Shown in pieces: positions 9,622-17,574 of a stretch of DNA of 64,000 nucleotides (positions are counted from its first letter, which is position 1; each line of letters starts with the position of its first letter). Source of the stretch: Ruminococcus sp. (GTDB taxonomy: Bacteria > Bacillota > Clostridia > Oscillospirales > Ruminococcaceae); contig JAEEVL010000003.1 in the NCBI GenBank assembly GCA_016290875.1, positions 62,001 to 126,000 of the forward strand, given 5' to 3'. Under the pieces are notes generated by a model, which was not told where the DNA came from, did not search any database, and saw nothing but the letters and a program-made list of their open reading frames with translations. Made by a program: the position numbers and the translations under genes.

Positions 9622-12396
9622 ATGAGAAAAGGCATTCTCAAAAAGACAGCGGCTTCATTCATAGCTGCTGCAATGCTGTTCACACAGGCTGGTATAACAT
9701 CTTATATCACCCCTGACGCTGATGCAGCAGATGCAAAATCACGCGTATCCGTCCACGATCCCTCAATAGTCAAGGACGGCAATACCTATTATGTCTTCGG
9801 CTCTCACATCGAAGCCGCAAAGACCACAGACCTCCAAAACTGGAAGCGCTTCAGCAACGGCTACACCACCCCTAACAATGTCGAATTCGGAAACCTCTCA
9901 CAGAATCTCAAAAAAGCCTTTGACTGGGCAGGCGAAGACCTCGGTGACTGTGCCGGCGGATTCGCTGTATGGGCACCTGACGTTGTATGGGATGCAGATT
10001 ACCGCAACGCTGACGGCACCAAAGGAGCATATCTGATGTACTTCTGCACCTCCTCAACGTGGAATACATCGGTAATAGCCTTTGCGACCTCAAAGAATAT
10101 CGAAGGACCGTATACATTTGCAGATACCCTGATATATTCAGGCTTTACCTCCAATGACACATATGCAAAGAGCAGTTCAAGAACAGTCAACCGCAAATAC
10201 ACTTCCACCAACATCGACGAGCTTATAGCTTCGGGTAAAGTCACCTACAATAACGACTGGTTCGCAAGCTCGGCATACAACTACCGCGCATATCCCAACG
10301 CTATCGATCCGACTATATACTTTGACCGAAACGGCGATATGTATATGGTATACGGCTCGTGGTCAGGCGGAATATTTACCCTGAAAATAGATCCGGCTAC
10401 CGGAAAGTGCATACATCCCAAGTCCGGCACTACCGAGGACGGCAGAATGATAGACAGCTACTTCGGTACAAAGCTCGCAGGCGGCTACCACAAGTCCGGC
10501 GAAGGTCCTTTCATTGAGTACAACGCTGATACGGACTACTTCTACCTCTGGGAGACTTACGGCGGTCTGACCTCTGAGGGCGGCTATAATATGCGAGTAT
10601 TCCGCTCCAAGAGCCCGACAGGACCTTTCACCGATCCTGCCGGCAGATCAGGCATTATGACATCAAACTCCAACCTTGACAGCACAGGTCTGAAAGTCAT
10701 GGGCAACTATAAATTCAGCTCTCTTGACAAAGCATATATGGCTTGCGGACACAACTCCGTTCTCCGTGACGATGACGGTCAGTGGTATCTCTTCTATCAC
10801 ACCCGATTCGATGACGGAGCAGAATTCCACGAAGTAAGAGTTCATCAGATGTTCTTCAACGAAGATGACTGGCCGGTAGTCGCACCTTTTGAGTACAGCG
10901 GCGACAAGCCGTCAGACGCTGGCTACTTCGACAGTGATCTTACAGGAGAATATGAGTTCATCAACCACGGCAATTCAACTGACGGCAAGATAATAAACTC
11001 TCAGAAGATAACTCTAAACGCCGACCACACTATCTCCGGAGCCGTTACCGGAACTTGGTACGAGAGCACAAGCAGCGCTGACGCTGTTTTCACGATTGGC
11101 GGACAGCGCTATTCGGGAGTATTCCAGACCGCTCAGAACGAAAAGGGCGTTAAAGTAATGACGTTCACCGCAGTCGGCAATAATAATCAGACTATCTGGG
11201 GTGCTCAGAACACAGAATACAGCGGCACAGATTATTCCGGCATCTTTGACTATTCTGACGAAGATTCAGACTTTGTTATAGCTCCCGAAACAGTTGGAGA
11301 GCGAAGCGCAGCCGTTCGTCTTAGCGGAACTGACCTCGTAAGCGGTATACCCTACTACATTACAAACGCAAACAGCGGTCTCGCGATAGACCTTCCCAAT
11401 GGCAAGCTCGATGAAAACACAAACATACAGCAATGGGACTTCAATATGCTGTGGGCACAGCAATGGAGGATAGTCTCGGTCGATGACGAATGGTGCAGGA
11501 TAGTTTCCATGGGCGACGAGAGCAAGTGCATATCCGTAGCCGAGGATAAAGCTGCCGACGGTGTAAACGTCGAACTCCGGACCTATACCGGCGCAGACAG
11601 CCAGCTTTTCAAGATAGTTAAGAGCGGAAAGAAATATGGCATAGTTTCAAAATGCTCTGATGGGAAAGGCGCTCTCGATGTATTTGAGTGGTCGAAGGAA
11701 AACGGCGGAAACATCAACCAGTATGCATACCACGAATACGACTGCCAGCTATGGAACATCATGCCTGTTCACTCGACTGTCCAGCCCGGACTCTACACCA
11801 TCAGAAATCTCAACAGCGGACTCTATGTCGGAACAAACAAACTGAACAGTCTCGTTCAGACAGACAAACCCACTAACTGGCGCTTAATGCTAAGCGGATC
11901 CGGCAACACTGTCATTTCCAAGGATATGAAGATAGTTCCGTTTATCCCGATAAATGTTCTCGTCGATGGTGCCAGTGCAGAAAACGGCGCAGATATCGTT
12001 TTTGCAAGCGCAGACAACACCGCAGCCGACACATTCAGGATAATATGCAACAAAGACGGTACCTACTCTATCCTCACAGACGCAACAGACTTCAAATCTT
12101 GCTTTGACGTTGCTGAAAACAGCAAAGAGATCGGCGCAAATATCTGCCAGTGGGAATATAACGGCGGTGCAAACCAAAAGTTCATCATAGAACCGGCAGA
12201 TACGACGGTACGTATGCTTCCCGGTGACGTTAACGCTGACGGTGATGTCAATGTTGCTGACCTTATCGCACTTCACCGTTACCTCTTAGGCCGAAAGACA
12301 TATATAAGCGACTTCACAGCCGCAGATGTGAATGAAGACGGAAAGATAAACGTTTTCGACAGCATACTCCTCAGACGTATCATAACCAACGACTGA
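9622..12396 (+). CDS. Secreted GH43 endo-arabinanase-like enzyme with CBM13-like and dockerin modules
   Basis: A 924-residue exported enzyme. Order of parts: signal peptide (1 to about 36), GH43 five-bladed propeller (about 40-430), a beta-barrel module from about 434 to 560 resembling the C-terminal domain of large endo-1,5-arabinanases (AbnB type), two ricin-like QxW lectin units (about 570-850; NIQQWDF, NICQWEY), and a type I dockerin (about 868-924) with GDVNADGDVNVADLIALHRY and ADVNEDGKINVFDSILLRR. Candidate GH43 carboxylates are Asp46 in VHDPSIV, the Asp in NAIDPTIYF and the Glu in KSGEGPFIEY. It probably cuts pectic arabinan and is held in a cellulosome by its dockerin; the lectin part would bind sugar. 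Substrate is inferred from domain order and not proven. The stop is 16 bases from the convergent feoB stop. Confidence 0.9.
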   Translation: MRKGILKKTAASFIAAAMLFTQAGITSYITPDADAADAKSRVSVHDPSIVKDGNTYYVFGSHIEAAKTTDLQNWKRFSNGYTTPNNVEFGNLSQNLKKAFDWAGEDLGDCAGGFAVWAPDVVWDADYRNADGTKGAYLMYFCTSSTWNTSVIAFATSKNIEGPYTFADTLIYSGFTSNDTYAKSSSRTVNRKYTSTNIDELIASGKVTYNNDWFASSAYNYRAYPNAIDPTIYFDRNGDMYMVYGSWSGGIFTLKIDPATGKCIHPKSGTTEDGRMIDSYFGTKLAGGYHKSGEGPFIEYNADTDYFYLWETYGGLTSEGGYNMRVFRSKSPTGPFTDPAGRSGIMTSNSNLDSTGLKVMGNYKFSSLDKAYMACGHNSVLRDDDGQWYLFYHTRFDDGAEFHEVRVHQMFFNEDDWPVVAPFEYSGDKPSDAGYFDSDLTGEYEFINHGNSTDGKIINSQKITLNADHTISGAVTGTWYESTSSADAVFTIGGQRYSGVFQTAQNEKGVKVMTFTAVGNNNQTIWGAQNTEYSGTDYSGIFDYSDEDSDFVIAPETVGERSAAVRLSGTDLVSGIPYYITNANSGLAIDLPNGKLDENTNIQQWDFNMLWAQQWRIVSVDDEWCRIVSMGDESKCISVAEDKAADGVNVELRTYTGADSQLFKIVKSGKKYGIVSKCSDGKGALDVFEWSKENGGNINQYAYHEYDCQLWNIMPVHSTVQPGLYTIRNLNSGLYVGTNKLNSLVQTDKPTNWRLMLSGSGNTVISKDMKIVPFIPINVLVDGASAENGADIVFASADNTAADTFRIICNKDGTYSILTDATDFKSCFDVAENSKEIGANICQWEYNGGANQKFIIEPADTTVRMLPGDVNADGDVNVADLIALHRYLLGRKTYISDFTAADVNEDGKINVFDSILLRRIITND

Positions 12397-12412
12397 AAAA
12401 ACAGCGAATCTG

Positions 12413-14443
12413 TCACACAAAGTATTTCATTGCCGCATTGACACCAATGCACAATAACACTCCGACAAACACCGGAAGCATAAAGCTGGCAACCGTCCAC
12501 TTTATGCTTCCGGTCTCTTTTTTTACTGTAAGGCAGGTCGTAGCACACGGGAAGTGGAACAGCGTGAATATCATCATGCAAACCGCCGTCCGGACTGTCC
12601 AGCCGTTGACCGTAAGAAGTTCCCTCAGCTGTGAAAGCTCAGCAAGTTCGGTCAGCCTGTTACCCGAAAGATACCCCATTATAATAACTGACATAACTAT
12701 CTCATTCGCCGGAAATCCAAGCAGGAATGCCAGCAGTATCATACCGTCGAGCCCCATAAGCTCCCCGGCAGGAGAAAGCACATCCGAAAAGCGTTCCAGC
12801 AGACTGATACCACCGGGACTGACATTTGCCATGAGCCATATCACCAGTCCGCACGGAACGGCAGCAGTACAGGCTCTCCCAAGCACCAAAACCGTCCTGT
12901 CCAGCACAGAACGGACAAGCACCTTCAATAGCTGAGGCTTGCGGTAGGGCGGCAGTTCCAATGTGAACGAGGAAGCTTCACCGCGCAGAACAGTCACAGA
13001 CAGCAGCTTTGACACGATAAGCGTCATCACAGCGCCGAGCATTATCACTCCAAGCAGTATGAGCGATGACAAGAGCGACGAAGCCATTCCGCCGGCTGTT
13101 ACAAAGAACATCGTAATAACCGCGATAAGTGTCGGAAAACGTCCGTTGCATGGCACAAAACTGTTGGTGAGTATCGCTATCAGCCGTTCACGCGGAGAAT
13201 CGATGATACGGCAGCCAGTTACACCGCAGGCGTTGCAGCCGAACCCCATAGCCATAGTTATAGCCTGTTTTCCACAGGCGTTTGCACAGCGGAAACAGCC
13301 GTCCAGTTCAAAAGCTGCTCTCGGCAGATAGCCTGCGTCCTCAAGAAGAGTGAAGAGCGGAAAGAATATCGCCATAGGCGGCAGCATCACCGACACTACC
13401 CAAGCAAGAGTCCTGTATATTCCCTGTATGAGCACGCCCTCGAGCCACCACGGAGCTCCGACAGAGTTCAGACCGTCCGACATAGTACTGCCAAGCGCAA
13501 AAAGCGCTTCACCGAGGAGTTTCGATGGATAATTTGCGCCGACGATAGTGAGCCACAGAATAAAACCAAGCAAAACTATCATAACAGGGATACCGAAGCG
13601 GCGGCTAAGAAATATATTATCGAGCATACGGTCACGCCGGTCGGAGTTCCTCGTCTCGCAGACTGCTTCTGAAACTATCTCGCCGGCTCTTCTCATAAAA
13701 GCGGCTGAGATCTCGTCCGCTGTCTTCTCGCTGTCCCAGCCTTCCGTAGAAAGATGTTCTGTCACTTCCGATATCTCCGGTATATCTCCCCAGCCTGCTT
13801 TCTTCGTGAAATCTTCGTCACCTGAAAGTATCCTCAGCGCGGCAGTTCTCGCTGACACTCCTGATTCCGGAAGGACTTCTCCGAGAGCTGTGACAGCTTC
13901 TTCCAGTATTTCCGGCAGCTTCACAGCCACTCTGCACCCAGGCTCATCAGAACGCAAGAGACTGCACAGATCATCTTTCATCTCGGTAAGTCCCCTACCG
14001 CTCCTCGCAGCCATACCAACGACCGGAACCCCGAGAAGTTCACCGAGTTTTTCTGTATCCACCTCTATGCCGCGCGACTCTGCTTCGTCCATAAGATTCA
14101 CGCAGACCATAGTTTTAGGTACAGCCTCTATTACTCTCAACGCAAGACCGAGACTGCGTTCAAGGCAGGAAGCATCACATACCACGACAGCAGCCTCCGC
14201 TCCGCCGAAATACAGAAAATCCGCAGCCGCATTTTCCTCGCCTGAACCCGGATTCAGCGAGTATGTCCCCGGTATGTCTTCGAGAATAATATCAAGGCCG
14301 TCGTGCGAGAAACGTCCTTCCGCACCGCCGACGGTCTTTCCTGCCCAGTTGCCGGTATGCTGTCTCAGACCGGTAAGCGCATTGAATACAGTAGATTTAC
14401 CAACATTGGGATTTCCTGCCAAAGCCACAAGATGTTCCGACAT
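12413..14443 (-). CDS. feoB: Ferrous iron transporter FeoB
   Basis: GTP-gated Fe(II) permease. The G domain has G1 GNPNVGKST, G3 DIPGTYSL and G4 NLMDE, followed by a helical GDI-like linker and the membrane permease with two Gate domains, including the MAMGFGCNACGVTGCRI segment. I place the start at ATG 14443 (676 residues) because GAGGAG lies 7 bases upstream; the frame is open farther upstream but those residues come from the intergenic terminator region. No feoA is beside it. Just upstream are two direct copies of AATATGACA (14464-14472, 14484-14492) exactly 20 bases apart that may be a control site. Confidence 0.95.
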   Translation of the reverse strand: MSEHLVALAGNPNVGKSTVFNALTGLRQHTGNWAGKTVGGAEGRFSHDGLDIILEDIPGTYSLNPGSGEENAAADFLYFGGAEAAVVVCDASCLERSLGLALRVIEAVPKTMVCVNLMDEAESRGIEVDTEKLGELLGVPVVGMAARSGRGLTEMKDDLCSLLRSDEPGCRVAVKLPEILEEAVTALGEVLPESGVSARTAALRILSGDEDFTKKAGWGDIPEISEVTEHLSTEGWDSEKTADEISAAFMRRAGEIVSEAVCETRNSDRRDRMLDNIFLSRRFGIPVMIVLLGFILWLTIVGANYPSKLLGEALFALGSTMSDGLNSVGAPWWLEGVLIQGIYRTLAWVVSVMLPPMAIFFPLFTLLEDAGYLPRAAFELDGCFRCANACGKQAITMAMGFGCNACGVTGCRIIDSPRERLIAILTNSFVPCNGRFPTLIAVITMFFVTAGGMASSLLSSLILLGVIMLGAVMTLIVSKLLSVTVLRGEASSFTLELPPYRKPQLLKVLVRSVLDRTVLVLGRACTAAVPCGLVIWLMANVSPGGISLLERFSDVLSPAGELMGLDGMILLAFLLGFPANEIVMSVIIMGYLSGNRLTELAELSQLRELLTVNGWTVRTAVCMMIFTLFHFPCATTCLTVKKETGSIKWTVASFMLPVFVGVLLCIGVNAAMKYFV

Positions 14444-14463
14444 AGTATCACTCCTCGGGTAAT

Positions 14464-14492
14464 AATATGACATATTTCGCCTGAATATGACA
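14464..14492. promoter_or_regulatory. Direct repeat upstream of feoB, possible regulator site
   Basis: AATATGACA occurs at 14464-14472 and again at 14484-14492, a spacing of two helical turns, 20-50 bases ahead of the feoB start. It does not look like a known Fur or DtxR box; the call rests only on position and spacing. Confidence 0.35.
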
Positions 14493-14494
14493 AA

Positions 14495-14524
14495 AAGCTC
14501 CGTTTTCAGAATAAAACGGAGCTT
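14495..14524 (-). terminator. Intrinsic terminator of the tetR gene
   Basis: Perfect 12-bp stem AAGCTCCGTTTT / AAAACGGAGCTT with a 6-base loop. Read on the minus strand it follows the tetR stop and is followed by TTTTTG. Confidence 0.88.
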
Positions 14525-14536
14525 CATATTATAATA

Positions 14537-15142
14537 TTACTTCACCTTGTGGCTTTCTATCATATTGCGGATAGAATCAAAGAGATACGGCTTGAGCTGT
14601 TCGATACCGCAGGGTTCGCTGTAAAGAATAGTAGAATAGCAGGTTGACGATACCAGTTCAACTATCATAAACATCATAAGCTCAGGATCACGGAATTCAT
14701 ACGGTGCTTCATCGAGCATCTTATAATAAACATCAAGAAAATTTACATCTCCTTCAGTTGCAGGAGTAGTGATAGCCGATTTGAATATTCCCCAGCTGAG
14801 ATTTTTGGATATAAATGTCAGGAGCGATTTATTCTCGTTCAGCTGATTTATGATATTGTCTATCAGCATTACTATCTTGTCTTCAAAGGTAACTCCGGGG
14901 AATTTTTCTTTAAGTTCATCGATAGCTTTATTGAAGAGCTGACTCGACTTGTGTGAGACGAGCTTGTTGCGTATATCATACTTATCCTTGAAGTAAAGAT
15001 AGAAGGTTCCTTTTGCTACACCGGCTTTGCCAACGATGTCGGAGATAGAGGTTTTGCTGAATCCCTTGGTAGTAAAGAACTCAAAAGCCGTTTTAAGCAG
15101 AGAATTTTCTTTCTGCTGCTTGTTCACATCAACTTTTCCCAT
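14537..15142 (-). CDS. TetR-family repressor of the MMPL locus
   Basis: A 201-residue TetR-type regulator. The N-terminal HTH is clear (FSKTSISDIVGKAGVAKGTFYLYFKDKYDI split across residues 25-55); the rest is a helical ligand-binding domain. It is divergent from the MMPL transporter gene, and the space between them holds four copies of a TGACY-N3-GGTCA palindrome, two of which cover or flank the transporter promoter. The likely model is repression of both its own gene and the transporter operon, released by a small molecule the transporter moves. The ligand is unknown. Confidence 0.9.
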   Translation of the reverse strand: MGKVDVNKQQKENSLLKTAFEFFTTKGFSKTSISDIVGKAGVAKGTFYLYFKDKYDIRNKLVSHKSSQLFNKAIDELKEKFPGVTFEDKIVMLIDNIINQLNENKSLLTFISKNLSWGIFKSAITTPATEGDVNFLDVYYKMLDEAPYEFRDPELMMFMIVELVSSTCYSTILYSEPCGIEQLKPYLFDSIRNMIESHKVK

Positions 15143-15208
15143 TCGTTTAACCTCCTAAATCACAATACTGATGTCTGATGCTGGTGAAGAAGTTGTTTCT
15201 ATGATTTA

Positions 15209-15238
15209 ATTATAATCCATTAGGGCGCTGCTTGTCAA
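15209..15238 (-). promoter_or_regulatory. tetR promoter
   Basis: On the minus strand TTGACA (15233-15238) and TATAAT (15209-15214) with an 18-base spacer. The first TetR operator begins 3 bases upstream of the -35. Confidence 0.75.
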
Positions 15239-15240
15239 GG

Positions 15241-15269
15241 CAAATTTATGACCAACGGTCATAAATTTG
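15241..15269. promoter_or_regulatory. TetR operator 1
   Basis: Perfect 29-base palindrome: CAAATTTATGACC, spacer AAC, GGTCATAAATTTG. Its core TGACC-AAC-GGTCA matches three other sites in the same intergenic region. Confidence 0.8.
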
Positions 15270-15302
15270 TTCTCTCACTTTTGTGCATTTATACAAATTT
15301 AG

Positions 15303-15315
15303 TGACTTTAGGTCA
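15303..15315. promoter_or_regulatory. TetR operator 2
   Basis: TGACT-TTA-GGTCA, same geometry as operator 1 with one base different in the left arm. Confidence 0.6.
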
Positions 15316-15333
15316 TTTTTTACAAAATAAAGG

Positions 15334-15362
15334 TTGACTATCGGTCAGTTTGGTAATATACT
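15334..15362 (+). promoter_or_regulatory. MMPL operon promoter with embedded TetR operator 3
   Basis: TTGACT (15334-15339), 17-base spacer, TATACT (15357-15362). The operator TGACT-ATC-GGTCA at 15335-15347 overlaps the -35 and the spacer, so a bound repressor would block RNA polymerase. Confidence 0.85.
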
Positions 15363-15378
15363 ATAGGTACAAACATAT

Positions 15379-15391
15379 TGACCGACGGTCA
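15379..15391. promoter_or_regulatory. TetR operator 4
   Basis: TGACC-GAC-GGTCA, a perfect 5-bp inverted repeat with the same 3-base spacer, about 16 bases after the -10 in the transcribed leader of the MMPL gene. Confidence 0.75.
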
Positions 15392-15436
15392 GTTTATATA
15401 GAAGCTATTTATACTATTAAAGAAAGGAATGATCCT

Positions 15437-17554
15437 ATGCTTCGATTCGGTGAATGGATTGCCCGGCACAGAGTCCTGATACTCGTGTTCGGAATCGTCC
15501 TCCTTATACCTTCGGCTATCGGCTACGCAAACACCCGTGTAAACTACGACATTCTCTCCTACCTCCCAAAGGACATAGACACTATGGAAGGTCAGGATAT
15601 ATTGAAAGAAGAATTCGGACAGGGCGGCTTCTCCCTTGTAATGGTCGAGGGCATGAGCGACAAGGACGTCGCGAAGACCGCACATAAGTTCGAAGAGATC
15701 GACCACGTTTCCAGCGTAGTATGCTACCAGTCCCTGACAGACTGCAAGATACCAATGGAGATACTCCCCGAAAAATACATCAACGCCTTCAACAACGGCG
15801 ATACCACTATGATGGCAGTATTCTTCGATGATACCACTTCAGCAGACGGCACTCTCGCTGCTGTTGACGAAATGCGCAGTATCACCGACAAACAATGCTT
15901 CATAAGCGGTATGTCTGCGATAACCCTTGATATGAAGAACCTCTCCAAGAGTGAATCCATAATCTATGCTGTGATAGCAGTCCTCCTCACAAGCCTTGTA
16001 CTTATAGTGACTATGGACTCTTTCCTGATACCGCTGTTCTTCATGCTCAGTATAGGCTTCGCTATCGCATGGAACCTCGGAACGAACATCTTCCTCGGAG
16101 AGATATCATTCCTCACTAAGGCACTCGCAATGGTGCTCCAGCTTGGCGTTACAATGGACTACTCCATATTCCTCTGGCACAGCTACAAGGAGCAGCTCCA
16201 GCTGTATCCCGATGATAACCAGGAAGCTATGGCACACGCTATCGCAAACACGGTAGTATCAGTTGTCAGCAGCTCGTTCACAACAGTTGCAGGCTTCCTC
16301 GCAATGTGCTTTATGAGCTTCACGCTCGGACTTGACCTCGGAATCGTAATGGCAAAGGGTGTTGTATGCGGCGTAATCGCCTGTGTAACTGTACTCCCTG
16401 CCATGATACTCATTTTCGAGAAGGCTATTGCAAAGACATCACACAGAGATTTTCTCCCGTCATTCACAAGAACATCAGGCTTTATCATCAAGAATTCCTG
16501 GGTATTCCTCGTTGCCGGAGTTGTTCTGCTAATACCGGCACTCTACGGAAACAATAATTACAGTGTATACTACAAGCTTGACAGCACTCTTCCGGCTTCG
16601 CTCGAAAGCGTTTCAGCTAACACAAAGCTCGCTGAGGAATTCAATATGAACAGCACTCATATAATCCTCGCGGACGCTGATATGCCTGCATATCAGGCTT
16701 CTAAAATGCTCGATGATATAAAGAAGGTGGACGGCGTAAAGTTCACTATCGGATACAACGAGCTCTTCGGACCGGCTATCCCGGACGAGGCTATTCCGGA
16801 AGAATTCAGAAGCAAGCTCAAGAGCGGAAACTATCAGCTTATGCTCATAGGCTCTGAGTACGAAGTTGCTTCCGATGCAGTAAACGATCAGATCACCGAG
16901 ATCAATTCGATCATCAGAAAGTATGACGATGAAGCAATGCTGATCGGTGAAGCTCCGGCAACTAAGGACCTTATCACTATCACAGACAAGGACTTCAAGG
17001 TAGTAAGCATACTCTCCATCGCCGTTATCTTCCTGATAATCGCATTCACATTCAAATCCGTATCACTTCCGGTCATCCTCGTATCAGTTATAGAGCTTGC
17101 AATAATGATAAATCTCGGTATATCTTACTATACCGGAACAAAGCTCCCGTTCATCGCATCAGTCGTTATCGGAACCATCCAGCTCGGTGCAACAGTTGAC
17201 TATGCGATACTTATGACAACGAGATACCGTACTGAGAGATATCTCGGAAACAGCAAAAAGGCTTCCGTAAGCACAGCTCTCAGGACTTCAATAAAGTCAG
17301 TTATCACCTCGGCAATGGGCTTCTTCGCCGCAACTATCGGCGTAGCACTTTACTCTGACATTGGAATGATCTCCTCACTCTGTATGCTTCTTGCAAGAGG
17401 AGCTATCATCTCAATGGTAGTAGTTGTAACAGTGCTCCCGTCAATGTTCCTGCTTTTCGACAGCCTTATATGCAAAACGAGCTGCGGTTTCACTCAGAAG
17501 CGCAGCAATAACAGACCGAATATAAACAACAAGGAAGTATATTCCGTTCAATAA
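15437..17554 (+). CDS. MMPL/RND-family membrane transporter
   Basis: A 705-residue export pump of the MMPL (mycobacterial membrane protein large-like) branch of the RND superfamily. A first transmembrane helix (about 15-32) is followed by an outer loop domain, five or six helices (about 170-340), a second outer loop domain and a second helix bundle ending near residue 680, the usual duplicated layout. The motif VTMDYSIFLWHSYKEQ in the first half and VDYAILMTTRYRTER in the second carry the conserved Asp-Tyr pair used for proton coupling in this family. ATG 15437 has AAAGGA upstream; an in-frame start farther upstream would lie across the promoter and operator. It is under the TetR-type operator set, and the LxxG-repeat protein follows 20 bases later. 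Substrate unknown; lipid or amphiphile export is a common role in the family. Confidence 0.9.
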   Translation: MLRFGEWIARHRVLILVFGIVLLIPSAIGYANTRVNYDILSYLPKDIDTMEGQDILKEEFGQGGFSLVMVEGMSDKDVAKTAHKFEEIDHVSSVVCYQSLTDCKIPMEILPEKYINAFNNGDTTMMAVFFDDTTSADGTLAAVDEMRSITDKQCFISGMSAITLDMKNLSKSESIIYAVIAVLLTSLVLIVTMDSFLIPLFFMLSIGFAIAWNLGTNIFLGEISFLTKALAMVLQLGVTMDYSIFLWHSYKEQLQLYPDDNQEAMAHAIANTVVSVVSSSFTTVAGFLAMCFMSFTLGLDLGIVMAKGVVCGVIACVTVLPAMILIFEKAIAKTSHRDFLPSFTRTSGFIIKNSWVFLVAGVVLLIPALYGNNNYSVYYKLDSTLPASLESVSANTKLAEEFNMNSTHIILADADMPAYQASKMLDDIKKVDGVKFTIGYNELFGPAIPDEAIPEEFRSKLKSGNYQLMLIGSEYEVASDAVNDQITEINSIIRKYDDEAMLIGEAPATKDLITITDKDFKVVSILSIAVIFLIIAFTFKSVSLPVILVSVIELAIMINLGISYYTGTKLPFIASVVIGTIQLGATVDYAILMTTRYRTERYLGNSKKASVSTALRTSIKSVITSAMGFFAATIGVALYSDIGMISSLCMLLARGAIISMVVVVTVLPSMFLLFDSLICKTSCGFTQKRSNNRPNINNKEVYSVQ

Positions 17555-17574
17555 ACAGTAAAGGAGTAAGAGAT

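Noticed and set aside
13548..14462. A long + strand frame opposite feoB
   Set aside because: It is Ser/Pro-rich antisense sequence of a well-supported feoB gene, with no domain.
15350..15436. Upstream start for the MMPL gene
   Set aside because: That stretch holds the -10 region, the leader and a TetR operator; the ATG at 15437 has AAAGGA ahead of it.
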